A stretch of 14,691 nt of DNA from Candidatus Thorarchaeota archaeon (GTDB taxonomy: Archaea; Asgardarchaeota; Thorarchaeia; Thorarchaeales; Thorarchaeaceae). The notes under the pieces were generated by a model. That model was given only the letters and a program-made list of their open reading frames with translations. It was not told the DNA's origin and did no database searches. Below are positions 6,869 to 14,616 of this stretch, one piece after another. Each line of letters begins with the position of its first letter. Positions within the stretch are counted from its first letter, which is position 1. A program made the translations under genes and the position numbers. The stretch covers positions 1,763,691 through 1,778,381 of the forward strand of contig CP070658.1 in NCBI GenBank assembly GCA_020355105.1, written 5' to 3'.

Positions 6869-9800
6869 GTGATTCGTTTGAGCCTGCTGCCTAGAAGAAT
6901 AGCAACATTGGCAATACTAACATTGTTCTTGGCTAGTGGTACATTGGCGCTTGTGCCTTCGGCCACTACCTGGAACTCTGATCCGGCCTATCAAGTTACG
7001 CAGCAGTCATCAGTGGCAGAATCCGCAAACGATGTTTCAGTTCCATATGTGGACAAACACCACGGAGCTGCTGATGGCATCATAGATCCCTATGAGTATG
7101 CAGTTAACTTCACAGATGCAGTGACAGGTGTCACCGCGTATATCGAACATAACGGCTCTGCAGTCTTCCTAGGACTGTCTGCACCCACGTCAGGGTGGAT
7201 TGGAGTGGCTTGGCAGAACTACACTGATAGTTTCACTTCAGCCGGACTTAACAACAGTGACATCTTGCTGGGATACGCACCCGGAACACCACATGATGAC
7301 TATTGGAGAGCTAGGGACGATGATGCGGGATCCGTCCACTACGTCTTGACTGACCGTAATGGAACCCTGATACAAGATGACTTCTTTCCTAATGACCAGA
7401 TGAATGACCCATTCTCCACAATGCCCGCACTTCCGATGTATCAAGCTATGATACTAGCAGGCGGTGGTATGCGACTAGGTGAGGTTCGTCACTTCATAAT
7501 CCCTGCTGCAGAGGCTTACTCTAGTGACCCTTCACATGCGCTCTATGGTCTTGATTTGGAATACGAGATTACGCTCACTCGGCTGAAGAGGGGCGGAACG
7601 ACGAGGTTTCTCAACACGACTGATCCTACCGACTCAAGCCAGATTGTGCTTAGTGACCAGTATGGTACTGACACCCTTCAACACCTTGAAGATAGTGACC
7701 AGTCCAGAGTATTGGAAGCGAATGCTACTGATGATGGGGAGGTCACTCAGCTTGAGTACATAATTCAGATGACTAGTGGCGACTCGGATGACGTGTCGAT
7801 TCTCAACGGTTCCGGGCTGGTATACCCATTTGTCTTCATGTACAGCAATACAGAGGACTTTGGCGCGTTGCCTGATCAACACACATACTGGACCAGTCCC
7901 GTGATGATGCATTTTGAACCCAACGCTGAACCGACAATAGCAGTTGAGAGTCCTGCCCCTGCGGCCTCCTTGGCCTGGGTGGACACATTCACGGTCAATG
8001 CTACCGACAACACCTTCGTAAGGACTGTGAAGTACAGAATCGACGATGATAACTGGACGGATATGAAGTACAACTTCTTGTCTGATCTGTGGGACCTTCG
8101 AGTGGACGTTACAGAATATGACGAAGGACCGCATACTGTGTGGTTCAATGCAACCGATCCCTCGGGAACGGACAGCGTGACCTCTGTTGACATCACAATC
8201 GCTCGTCCTTACTCGCCATATCTTGGCATGAAGATTGATGTGCAGAGAAACTACAAGACCCAACCTTACCACCTTGCTCAAGTTGAAGACCATTACACAA
8301 TCACCAACAACGGCTCTTCTTCGATTGGAGTATTCGAACTGTATCTTCCAACAGAATACGCATCTAACTTCCTGTCACTCACCGCCACTGATTCTGACGC
8401 CAATGAAATCGCGGTCATTCGACTCAAGGACCAACACGGCATGTTAGCTTGGCGTTTACATCTCTTCAAACCAGTCGGTTTCGGAGAAACTTACACATTC
8501 ACAACCTACATGCAAGTCCACTCTCTTGACATCCTTAGAGACATATCCACAAAAGGGTACGAATTGACTTTTCTCAAGTTCCCTGTTGTTCCATACGTGA
8601 TAAACGAGGCGCAGTTCAGGTTAGTCCTTCAGACGGGCGACTCGCTTACCCAAGGATTCAATCTCCCTGATTCCACAATGGAGAACCTAGCTCCAATGAC
8701 TGAAGAAAGATTCACAACCTATATCGACTCTTTCTCTCCCTACATTGTATCCCATCGCACTACTGTAGTCACAGTCAACCCGTGGGGGTGGCTGTCCTAC
8801 AAGGAAACCATCGAGCTACGCAATATCGGGCCGCTAGACACACCCGAGGACAAAGTCACCGTAATCCTGCCTGCTTATTCCGCGGGCGTGCGAATCTCAG
8901 ATCGCGTCGGTCTTTTGACCCTGTCCCAGTTCTCCCTATCTGGAGAATGGAATAACACGAGAAGTGTGGACATAGACCTTCAGGCCGACCGGTTTGGCGA
9001 GCAGCTGCAGCCCGGATACTCCTACGAGTTTAACATGGACTACGTGGTTCGAATCAATGAGTACGAACATTCGGCAGAAGGTGCCACTCTTCTGGAGCCC
9101 CCTATGGGTAGTCTTGAGCAGATACTAGTCTTGTCACATACTGTAGATTTGGTGTTGCCTTACACTGTGGACACCATAAAGGCCTCTGGAGACTACAGAC
9201 TTCTCTTCGGTGTGTTTGACACGACTATTCGATATCGGGCTCCCAACGTTACTGACCATAACCCAATAGAGATTCAACTTCTGTACCGCCCATCACCGAT
9301 TGTGGTTCTAAGACCATTAGGTTTCACACTCATATTTGCGCTGATTGCCATGGCATATGTGGCATATCGAGGCCTTCAGGAAGTCGGACCGATAGAAGAG
9401 TACGAAGATGAAGACGATTTGAGAGTCGAGAAGCGCCAGGTCGGTGCACCACCCAATCTACTCAGGGAATTTGCAAACCTCTATTCGCGTAAGACTGCGC
9501 TTGGAATGGACTTGGAGAAACTTGAAGCCGCAAGAAGAAGGGGCAAGGTCAAGAAGAGGGAGTTCATGATCCGTGAGCGTGACATCAAGTCACAACTTGA
9601 ACAGATCGACTCCAAGTTGCTTTCGCTCCAAGATGACCTTGGTGGATACGGAACTAGGTATCGGGACATGATTTCTCAGATTGAGCTCCAGAATGAGAAG
9701 ATTGAGGGTGCTAAGGCTGGTCTTCGCCAGCTACTTCTTCGAAAGAAGAAGCAGCGGATCAGTCGTGTAGCCTTTGAGAAGTCCCGTCAAGACTATCTAA

Positions 9801-9874
9801 AGACAATTCAGAAGGCAACCACAGCAATTGACCGCATTCTACTCTCAATCCAAGAGGAAGCCGGTGAATTCTAG
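6869..9874 (+). CDS. Large secreted/membrane protein with DOMON-like, Ig-like and ribophorin I-like regions
   Basis: The 1001-residue protein begins with a signal peptide (RR at 9-10, hydrophobic 11-28). Residues 69 to about 215 (DGIIDPYEY, SAPTSGWIGVAW) look like a DOMON-type ligand-binding domain. Residues 354-441 (TIAVESPAPAA, then GPHTVWFNATDPSG) look like an Ig-like domain. Residues 452-808 contain paired beta domains resembling ribophorin I, notably TVVTVNPWGWLSYKETIELR, comparable to the EVSHWGNIAVEE stretch of human RPN1. One membrane span lies at about 814-835, followed by an acidic stretch and a helical, coiled-coil-like cytosolic tail (about 860-1001), as in RPN1. There are 14 NxS/T sequons, all outside the membrane. 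The start is GTG at 6869, the only one after an in-frame TAG at 6833. An oligosaccharyltransferase role is inferred; an S-layer or receptor role is the alternative. Confidence 0.65.
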   Translation: MIRLSLLPRRIATLAILTLFLASGTLALVPSATTWNSDPAYQVTQQSSVAESANDVSVPYVDKHHGAADGIIDPYEYAVNFTDAVTGVTAYIEHNGSAVFLGLSAPTSGWIGVAWQNYTDSFTSAGLNNSDILLGYAPGTPHDDYWRARDDDAGSVHYVLTDRNGTLIQDDFFPNDQMNDPFSTMPALPMYQAMILAGGGMRLGEVRHFIIPAAEAYSSDPSHALYGLDLEYEITLTRLKRGGTTRFLNTTDPTDSSQIVLSDQYGTDTLQHLEDSDQSRVLEANATDDGEVTQLEYIIQMTSGDSDDVSILNGSGLVYPFVFMYSNTEDFGALPDQHTYWTSPVMMHFEPNAEPTIAVESPAPAASLAWVDTFTVNATDNTFVRTVKYRIDDDNWTDMKYNFLSDLWDLRVDVTEYDEGPHTVWFNATDPSGTDSVTSVDITIARPYSPYLGMKIDVQRNYKTQPYHLAQVEDHYTITNNGSSSIGVFELYLPTEYASNFLSLTATDSDANEIAVIRLKDQHGMLAWRLHLFKPVGFGETYTFTTYMQVHSLDILRDISTKGYELTFLKFPVVPYVINEAQFRLVLQTGDSLTQGFNLPDSTMENLAPMTEERFTTYIDSFSPYIVSHRTTVVTVNPWGWLSYKETIELRNIGPLDTPEDKVTVILPAYSAGVRISDRVGLLTLSQFSLSGEWNNTRSVDIDLQADRFGEQLQPGYSYEFNMDYVVRINEYEHSAEGATLLEPPMGSLEQILVLSHTVDLVLPYTVDTIKASGDYRLLFGVFDTTIRYRAPNVTDHNPIEIQLLYRPSPIVVLRPLGFTLIFALIAMAYVAYRGLQEVGPIEEYEDEDDLRVEKRQVGAPPNLLREFANLYSRKTALGMDLEKLEAARRRGKVKKREFMIRERDIKSQLEQIDSKLLSLQDDLGGYGTRYRDMISQIELQNEKIEGAKAGLRQLLLRKKKQRISRVAFEKSRQDYLKTIQKATTAIDRILLSIQEEAGEF

Positions 9875-9946
9875 TGCCTTTTGCACCGCTCACAAGTCTT
9901 ATCTGATAGAGTGGCTACGGATTGACCTCTCGGGGGCCCAATCAAG

Positions 9947-10792
9947 ATGGAGTTCTTAAATCGTGATGAAGTCAAGGTGCGCGACCTGCTAAGTCCCAAC
10001 ACCAAAACATTGCAGATGTTTCAGTTTCTTGCTGGGTCTCCCAAGGTGCAGTCCTATCTTCGTGCTGCAAATAGGATGGCGGTTTCAAGGCTTGGCTATA
10101 CCGACCACGGGCATGTTCATGCTGAAGTGGCGACTTGGAATGCACTGAAGATATTTGACATCCTAGACGAAACCTTTCAGCCGAACATTGTTGCTGAAGG
10201 AATAGGCGATACAGACGATGCACGTCTTGTCGTATTGGCTTCCACCTACATTCATGACATGGGAATGGTGGTTCACAGGAATGAGCATCCACAGGCCTCA
10301 CTGGCACTGGCCATTCCAATCTTGGAGCCAAAGCTCGCCGAAATCTATGATGACCCCGCCAAGGCAACCGACATTCTTAGCTTCATCCTTCACGGAATCT
10401 ATGCTCATGACGACGACACCCAATGCCTTACATTTGAGGCCGGAATAACCAAGCTCGGCGACGGCTGTGACCTGACCAAGGGTCGAACAATCATCCCATT
10501 CCAGAAGGGCAAGGTCGACATCCACTCCGTGAGTGCCATGGCCATACGCGACATAATTCTCGATAAGGGAGAAGAGAAACCGCTGCGGATTACAGTTGCC
10601 ATGGACAACCCTGCAGGAGTCTTCCAAGTTCAAGCAGTGCTTGAGAAGAAGATCTCCACCTCGGGACTTGGCGACCACATCAAGATCGACGTCTTGGTTA
10701 ATGATAACCGTCTCATCCTGACGCAGGTCAAGAGGCTGTTCAGAGTCCAGATTGAAGACACTCCTGATACAATCAGTGTCAAGGAGAAGTAA
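9947..10792 (+). CDS. HD-domain metal-dependent phosphohydrolase of unknown substrate
   Basis: The 281-residue soluble protein has the HD-superfamily signature: H54/H56/H58 in TDHGHVHAEVA, the H103-D104 pair in YIHDMG, further histidines H114 and H149, and a late aspartate in LGDGCDLTKGR (169-180), together able to hold one or two metal ions. The segment after it (IPFQKGKVDIHSVSAMAI) recurs in a family of archaeal HD proteins as I recall it. A C-terminal domain from about 205 has no recognised motif. HD enzymes hydrolyse nucleotides, cyclic nucleotides or phosphate esters; the substrate here cannot be told. The ATG at 9947 has no clear ribosome binding site. The TAA stop directly abuts the 3' CCA of the convergent tRNA gene. 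Confidence 0.82.
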   Translation: MEFLNRDEVKVRDLLSPNTKTLQMFQFLAGSPKVQSYLRAANRMAVSRLGYTDHGHVHAEVATWNALKIFDILDETFQPNIVAEGIGDTDDARLVVLASTYIHDMGMVVHRNEHPQASLALAIPILEPKLAEIYDDPAKATDILSFILHGIYAHDDDTQCLTFEAGITKLGDGCDLTKGRTIIPFQKGKVDIHSVSAMAIRDIILDKGEEKPLRITVAMDNPAGVFQVQAVLEKKISTSGLGDHIKIDVLVNDNRLILTQVKRLFRVQIEDTPDTISVKEK

Positions 10793-10868
10793 TGGTAGCC
10801 CCGCCAGGACTCGAACCTGGGTCTGTGAGGCCAAAACCCACAATGCTTGACCGCTACACCACGGGGCT
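10793..10868 (-). tRNA. tRNA-Gln (anticodon UUG), with encoded CCA
   Basis: On the minus strand the cloverleaf is complete: acceptor AGCCCCG pairs with CGGGGCT, D stem GTGT/GCAT with a 9-base loop, anticodon stem GTGGG/CTCAC with loop TTTTGGC (anticodon TTG, U33 present), a 4-base variable loop, and T stem CCAGG/CCTGG with loop TTCGAGT. The discriminator is A and CCA is encoded (10795-10793). No intron is present. The A1-U72 pair is typical of archaeal tRNA-Gln, which is charged with Glu and then amidated by GatDE. The tRNA lies between the Trm112 gene (same strand, upstream) and the HD gene (convergent). Confidence 0.95.
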
Positions 10869-10889
10869 ACATCTGTTGTGACAAAGAAG

Positions 10890-10899
10890 CAATCATATT
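10890..10899 (-). promoter_or_regulatory. Possible tRNA-Gln promoter element
   Basis: On the minus strand, gaatatgatt lies 22-31 bases before the tRNA 5' end, the right distance for an archaeal TATA element. It touches the stop codon of the Trm112 gene. The match is weak, and co-transcription with that gene is possible. Confidence 0.3.
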
Positions 10900-11219
10900 C
10901 AGCTTTCTGTCACCAAGCCAAAGGGAATTCCCTTTTCAAGGATTTCGGACGGTATACGTTCACGCCATCTTCTCAGGAAGTCATCCTCTGCCTTTCTCTG
11001 CGTTCCTGTCATCCTCAGATCATCTGGAAGCATGCAAGGAATCCCACCAATAACAGGATACCATCGATTGCAGTTAGTACAAGTTATGAGCGCTTCATCA
11101 ATTTCCTCAAAGTCTTTCCCATCTACTTGTGCGGTGTGCTTCTCGAAGACGTCAAGATGGAGCTCACTTCTGCACTCCTTCATTGGACAGATGAGTATCT
11201 CCATCAGCCAAGGTTTCAT
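10899..11219 (-). CDS. trm112: Trm112 family zinc protein (methyltransferase activator subunit)
   Basis: The 106-residue protein has the Trm112 layout: the start MKPWLMEILICP, zinc ligands C11, C16, C47 and C50 (CPMKEC and CTNCNRWYPV), and the closing strand IGGIPCMLPDD (57-67), followed by a helical tail of about 40 residues. Trm112 has no catalysis of its own; it binds and stabilises several SAM-dependent methyltransferases that modify tRNA, rRNA or release factor. The partner is not in this window. The ATG at 11219 is preceded by AGGAG (11229-11233) at a 9-base distance and a TATA-like element further up. It ends with TGA, 30 bases before the tRNA-Gln on the same strand. Confidence 0.88.
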   Translation of the reverse strand: MKPWLMEILICPMKECRSELHLDVFEKHTAQVDGKDFEEIDEALITCTNCNRWYPVIGGIPCMLPDDLRMTGTQRKAEDDFLRRWRERIPSEILEKGIPFGLVTES

Positions 11220-11228
11220 AGCTCACAA

Positions 11229-11269
11229 CTCCTATGTGAAGGCCTCTCAAGAGGACACTCCATAAAAAG
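11229..11269 (-). promoter_or_regulatory. Promoter and ribosome binding site of trm112
   Basis: The minus strand carries ctttttatg (11261-11269), a good TATA-like element. Transcription is predicted near 11239, followed by AGGAG at 11233-11229 nine bases before the ATG. Confidence 0.5.
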
Positions 11270-11300
11270 CATTCGAGAAGTCCGCTGATTTCAAGCCGAG

Positions 11301-11356
11301 GGGAAAGCCTCTTTTATCGATAGGTTGGAGCTGTAGCAACGCCCCTGGTTGGTGAT
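11301..11356 (+). promoter_or_regulatory. Promoter and ribosome binding site of the gcvPA-gcvPB operon
   Basis: A purine-rich gggaaagc (11301-11308) followed by cttttatcg (11311-11319) resembles an archaeal BRE plus TATA box, predicting transcription start near 11341. GGTGAT at 11351-11356 matches the 16S rRNA 3' end and lies 7 bases before the ATG at 11364. This supports that start over the in-frame TTG at 11349 and GTG at 11352. Confidence 0.55.
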
Positions 11357-11363
11357 ACACCCA

Positions 11364-12767
11364 ATGGAATATTCACATCCTTGGCTTCCTATGACTGAAG
11401 ACCTCGAAAAAGCAATGCTGAAATCAATTGGAAGAAAGAGCCTGAAAGAGCTGTTCTCCAATATCCCTGACCAGTTCAGACTGAAACGTGATTTGGACCT
11501 TCCAGACTCACACACCGAGCTCGAGGTCGCCAAGAGGATTCAGGAACTTGCTAGCAAGAACAAGGCTGCGGACAATGGAAGGGTGTTTCTGGGTGCAGGA
11601 GTGGGTGTGCATCATATTCCCTCAGTAGTTCCTGCTCTAGCGGGGCGCTCGGAGTTCGTCACATCATACACGAGCTATCAACCAGAAATCAGCCAGGGAA
11701 TGCTCCAGACCCTATTTGAGTATCAGAGTCTAATGGCCGAGCTACTGGCGGTAGATGTTGTAAACAGCAGCATGTATGACCTAGCAAGTGCTCTAGCTGA
11801 AGCCATCCTGATGAGCGTTCGTGTCAAGAAACGTTCACGGTTTCTTGTGCCACGGACGATGAATCCCGCTCATTGGCAGGTCATTAGCACATATACAGAG
11901 CCTCTGGGCATAGAGGTTGAGAAAGTAGATTATGATCCAAAGACAGGCCTGATTTCGATATCTGGTCTTAAGTCCTGTCTGAACGACCAAGTCGCTGGGG
12001 TATACATCGAGAACCCAAACTACCTAGGGTTCATCGAATCTCAGGTTGATAGAATCAGCAAAATGGTCCATGAAACTGGTGCCTTACTTGTAGCAGGTGT
12101 CGACATCTTATCATTGGGCATTATGAGGCCTCCCGGGGATTACGGTGCTGACATAGTAGTGGCTGAGGGACAGCCTCTTGGCACTCCTGTGTCATTTGGG
12201 GGCCCTCTTCTCGGTGTCTTCGGGTGCACAGGAGACATGAAGCTGATTAGACAGCTACCTGGCCGACTCGTGGGCATGACAAGAACCTCAGAAGAGCCCC
12301 ACGAACGGGGTTTTGTGCTGACTCTCAGTCCCCGAGAGCAACACATTCGAAGAGAGAAAGCAACAAGCAACATCTGTTCTAATCAAGCACTAGTAGCTGT
12401 CACAGCTGCTGTATATACTTCTGTAATAGGGGCCGCCGGTCTGAGGGAACTGGGCGAGTCGGTTGCTTACAACTCTCACTATGTTGCAGATAGGCTTGAT
12501 GCGATTCCGTCCGTCAAGGCTCCAGCCCTCAATGAGTCCTTCTGGAAGGAGTTCGTCGTGAAGTTCGAGAATGGTGTTTCTGCTCAGCATGTCCACGAGG
12601 AGCTCCTGAAACGTGATTTCCACGGTGGAAGGCTCCTGATAGAGGATTTCCCAGAGCTGGGGGAAACAATGCTCCTGTGTGTTACTGAGCTTCACTCCAA
12701 GGAAATAATAGATGAATTCGTGAGTGCCGTTGAAGAGATTGTGACTAGTGGAGGTGACGGGCAATGA
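11364..12767 (+). CDS. gcvPA: Glycine dehydrogenase (decarboxylating) subunit 1, GcvPA
   Basis: This 467-residue protein is the N-terminal-half subunit of the two-part P-protein of the glycine cleavage system, which decarboxylates glycine and passes the aminomethyl group to lipoyl-GcvH. Recognisable segments are the start MEYSHPWLPMTEDLEKAM, TSYQPEISQGMLQTLFEYQ, NSSMYDLASALAEA, SFGGPLLGVFG, and SPREQHIRREKATSNICSNQA. This subunit has the aminotransferase-like fold but not the PLP lysine, which is in GcvPB. The start at 11364 fits the family and has GGTGAT in front; a longer reading from 11349 adds five residues. Its TGA overlaps the gcvPB ATG as ATGA. GcvT, GcvH and the L-protein are not in the window. 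Confidence 0.95.
   Translation: MEYSHPWLPMTEDLEKAMLKSIGRKSLKELFSNIPDQFRLKRDLDLPDSHTELEVAKRIQELASKNKAADNGRVFLGAGVGVHHIPSVVPALAGRSEFVTSYTSYQPEISQGMLQTLFEYQSLMAELLAVDVVNSSMYDLASALAEAILMSVRVKKRSRFLVPRTMNPAHWQVISTYTEPLGIEVEKVDYDPKTGLISISGLKSCLNDQVAGVYIENPNYLGFIESQVDRISKMVHETGALLVAGVDILSLGIMRPPGDYGADIVVAEGQPLGTPVSFGGPLLGVFGCTGDMKLIRQLPGRLVGMTRTSEEPHERGFVLTLSPREQHIRREKATSNICSNQALVAVTAAVYTSVIGAAGLRELGESVAYNSHYVADRLDAIPSVKAPALNESFWKEFVVKFENGVSAQHVHEELLKRDFHGGRLLIEDFPELGETMLLCVTELHSKEIIDEFVSAVEEIVTSGGDGQ
12750..12757 (+). promoter_or_regulatory. Strong ribosome binding site of gcvPB
   Basis: GGAGGTGA, an almost complete complement of the 16S rRNA 3' end, lies 6 bases before the gcvPB ATG, inside the end of gcvPA. 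With the ATGA overlap it favours coupled, equal synthesis of the two subunits. Confidence 0.75.
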
Positions 12768-14308
12768 ATAGATACCGTCAGGCCAAGTGGAATGAGCCCC
12801 TGCTTTTCGAGATGTCAGTTAAGGGGCGGGTCAGTCACAAGTTTCCTGAGGTAGACAAAGACATCAGAAGGGTCGCAGAATCCATAGAATCAATGATTCA
12901 TCCAGAGATGATTCGTGCCCAACCACCATCACTGCCTGAGGTTTCAGAACTTCAGATAGTCCGGCACTTCACTCGTTTGTCACAGATGAACTTCTCAGTT
13001 TCATCAGGTACCTACCCCCTTGGGAGCTGCACCATGAAATACAACCCAGTGATCAATGACTTGGCTGCCAACACTTCTGGGTTCTCTTGGTTGCATCCCC
13101 TTCAAGATGTGTCTACCTGCCAGGGAGCTTTAGAGTTGATGTGGGAGCTGGAACGATGGCTTGCAGAGATTACCGGGATGGATGCGGTGACTCTTCAGCC
13201 AGCTGCTGGAGCACAGGGCGAATACACGGGTGTGATGGTAATCCGCGAGTATCACAAATGCGTAACGAATGAATGCGAGCAGAGAAACGAGATGCTGATT
13301 CCCGACGCGGCGCACGGTACAAATCCTGCCTCTGCTGCCATGGCTGGCTACAAGGTGGTTGTATTGCCATCAAGTGCCGACGGCCTAGTAGACCTTGATG
13401 CTCTAAGGGCGGCTGCAGGACCAAGGACTGCTGGCCTGATGCTGACCAACCCCAACACAATTGGCGTCTTCGAGAAGGACATAGAAGAGATTGCTGAGAT
13501 TGTACATGATGCCGGCGGTCTTCTCTACTACGATGGCGCCAACCTGAACGCAATCATGGGAATCACATGCCCTGGTGACATGGGCTTTGACGTTGTGCAC
13601 ATGAATCTTCACAAATCCTTCTCAACACCTCACGGTGGAGGCGGACCCGGTGCTGGAGCTGTAGGCGTGAAGAAGAGTCTTGAAGAGTTCCTACCAAAAC
13701 CACGAATAGTAAGGAAAGATGATGGCTCCTTTGACTTCGAAGACAATCTCCCGCGTTCGATTGGAAGAGTGCACGGCTTCTATGGCAACTTCGGAATACT
13801 TGTCAGAGCCTATTCGTATATCTACTCTCTTGGTAAACAGGGAATCCGTGCAGTTGCTGAGAATGCAGTCCTCAATGCCAATTATGTTGCACATCACGTG
13901 AGTAGAATCCCTGGGTTCACCTTGCCCTATTCCAAGGATGCACCTCGAATGCATGAATGTGTCATCTCTGCTGAAGAGCTCAAGGAGGAAACTGGGGTGA
14001 CGGCGATGGACGTGGCCAAGAGACTTCTTGACTTCGGTGTTCATGCGCCTACTGTCTATTTTCCACTGATAGTTCCAGAGGCGCTTATGATCGAGCCCAC
14101 TGAAACCGAGTCGAAACAGGACCTCGATCTCTTCATCTCGGCTCTGAACCAAATCTCAAGAGAGTCAAATGAAACTCCTGAGAAGGTCAAGGGGGCACCA
14201 CACATGACCGCGGTTTCACGACTAGATGAATATCGGGCCGCACACCCAAAGACGCTGACGCTTTCATGGCGCATGTTTCAAAAGCAAAACAGGGACAAAG
14301 TGGACTGA
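12764..14308 (+). CDS. gcvPB: Glycine dehydrogenase (decarboxylating) subunit 2, GcvPB
   Basis: The 514-residue protein is the PLP-carrying subunit of the split P-protein, forming a heterotetramer with GcvPA. The signature SSGTYPLGSCTMKYNP lies at about 80-95; later come PAAGAQGEYTG, IPDAAHGTNPASAAMAGY, the PLP-phosphate region, and MNLHKSFSTPHGGGGPG, in which K284 should form the Schiff base with PLP. The glycine-rich loop after it is the family's lid. The C-terminal TLTLSWRMF is followed by about ten polar residues. Length is typical. The start is set by GGAGGTGA and the ATGA overlap. Direction (cleavage or glycine synthesis) cannot be told. Confidence 0.96.
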   Translation: MNRYRQAKWNEPLLFEMSVKGRVSHKFPEVDKDIRRVAESIESMIHPEMIRAQPPSLPEVSELQIVRHFTRLSQMNFSVSSGTYPLGSCTMKYNPVINDLAANTSGFSWLHPLQDVSTCQGALELMWELERWLAEITGMDAVTLQPAAGAQGEYTGVMVIREYHKCVTNECEQRNEMLIPDAAHGTNPASAAMAGYKVVVLPSSADGLVDLDALRAAAGPRTAGLMLTNPNTIGVFEKDIEEIAEIVHDAGGLLYYDGANLNAIMGITCPGDMGFDVVHMNLHKSFSTPHGGGGPGAGAVGVKKSLEEFLPKPRIVRKDDGSFDFEDNLPRSIGRVHGFYGNFGILVRAYSYIYSLGKQGIRAVAENAVLNANYVAHHVSRIPGFTLPYSKDAPRMHECVISAEELKEETGVTAMDVAKRLLDFGVHAPTVYFPLIVPEALMIEPTETESKQDLDLFISALNQISRESNETPEKVKGAPHMTAVSRLDEYRAAHPKTLTLSWRMFQKQNRDKVD

Positions 14309-14370
14309 GCATAAGTACGCTGGAGCGGCAATCAAGGGATTCTCTCCATGCACAATGAGGTCTTAGAAAA

Positions 14371-14616
14371 ATGATGTTTGAGAAGATGGCCGGACGTCAC
14401 ATGATATACCTTCATGCAGAGTCTATTGGAAATGACTTGCTGCTAGCAATCTATGGTGGCGACGAACATCACATCGGCGGTGTTTCTGTTGCATATCCAA
14501 CGAAGAGCCACTACAGAAACGCGACTACAACAAGTGTTAACAGCATCACCCTTCCGGGCCACAAAGACTACATTGTTGCGAATTCCACGGCCGAGAGAAT
14601 CTGCAAGACTCTCTAG
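14371..14616 (+). CDS. LpdD-like small protein (prenylated-flavin chaperone-like family), ended by in-frame TAG
   Basis: The 81-residue reading frame resembles a small family named after LpdD, which assists UbiD-type decarboxylases; many archaeal members are uncharacterised. Family-like marks are IGNDLLLAIYGGDEHHIGG (19-37) and the LPGHKDYIVANSTAERI stretch (about 60-77). The family normally continues with a hydrophobic strand, a G(I/M)H segment and a helix. Here that continuation is found in frame after the TAG at 14614-14616: RPVVVYFGIIYVAAS, then another TAG (14668-14670), then DEIYEIVQI to the window edge. The usual histidine of GIH is isoleucine. The start is ATG at 14371 (or 14374) with a weak AGG upstream. 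It may be a pseudogene, a TAG readthrough gene or a truncated protein. No UbiD gene is in view. Confidence 0.6.
   Translation: MMFEKMAGRHMIYLHAESIGNDLLLAIYGGDEHHIGGVSVAYPTKSHYRNATTTSVNSITLPGHKDYIVANSTAERICKTL

Noticed and set aside
7634..8293. 219-codon minus-strand ORF inside the ribophorin-like gene
   Set aside because: Antisense shadow of a well-supported coding region; rich in His, Cys and Val with no domain-like pattern.
80..9874. Genome-wide reassignment of TAG to an amino acid
   Set aside because: TAG ends six genes here (nmd3, aIF1A, rio1, top6A, the transferase, the ribophorin-like gene). In aIF1A and top6A it falls at the normal family C-terminus. Codes in which TAG is mostly sense should avoid TAG as a terminator. 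Local or context-dependent readthrough is not excluded.
10878..11288. 136-codon plus-strand ORF between the tRNA and gcvPA
   Set aside because: It lies opposite trm112, whose zinc ligands and Trm112 motifs identify the coding strand.
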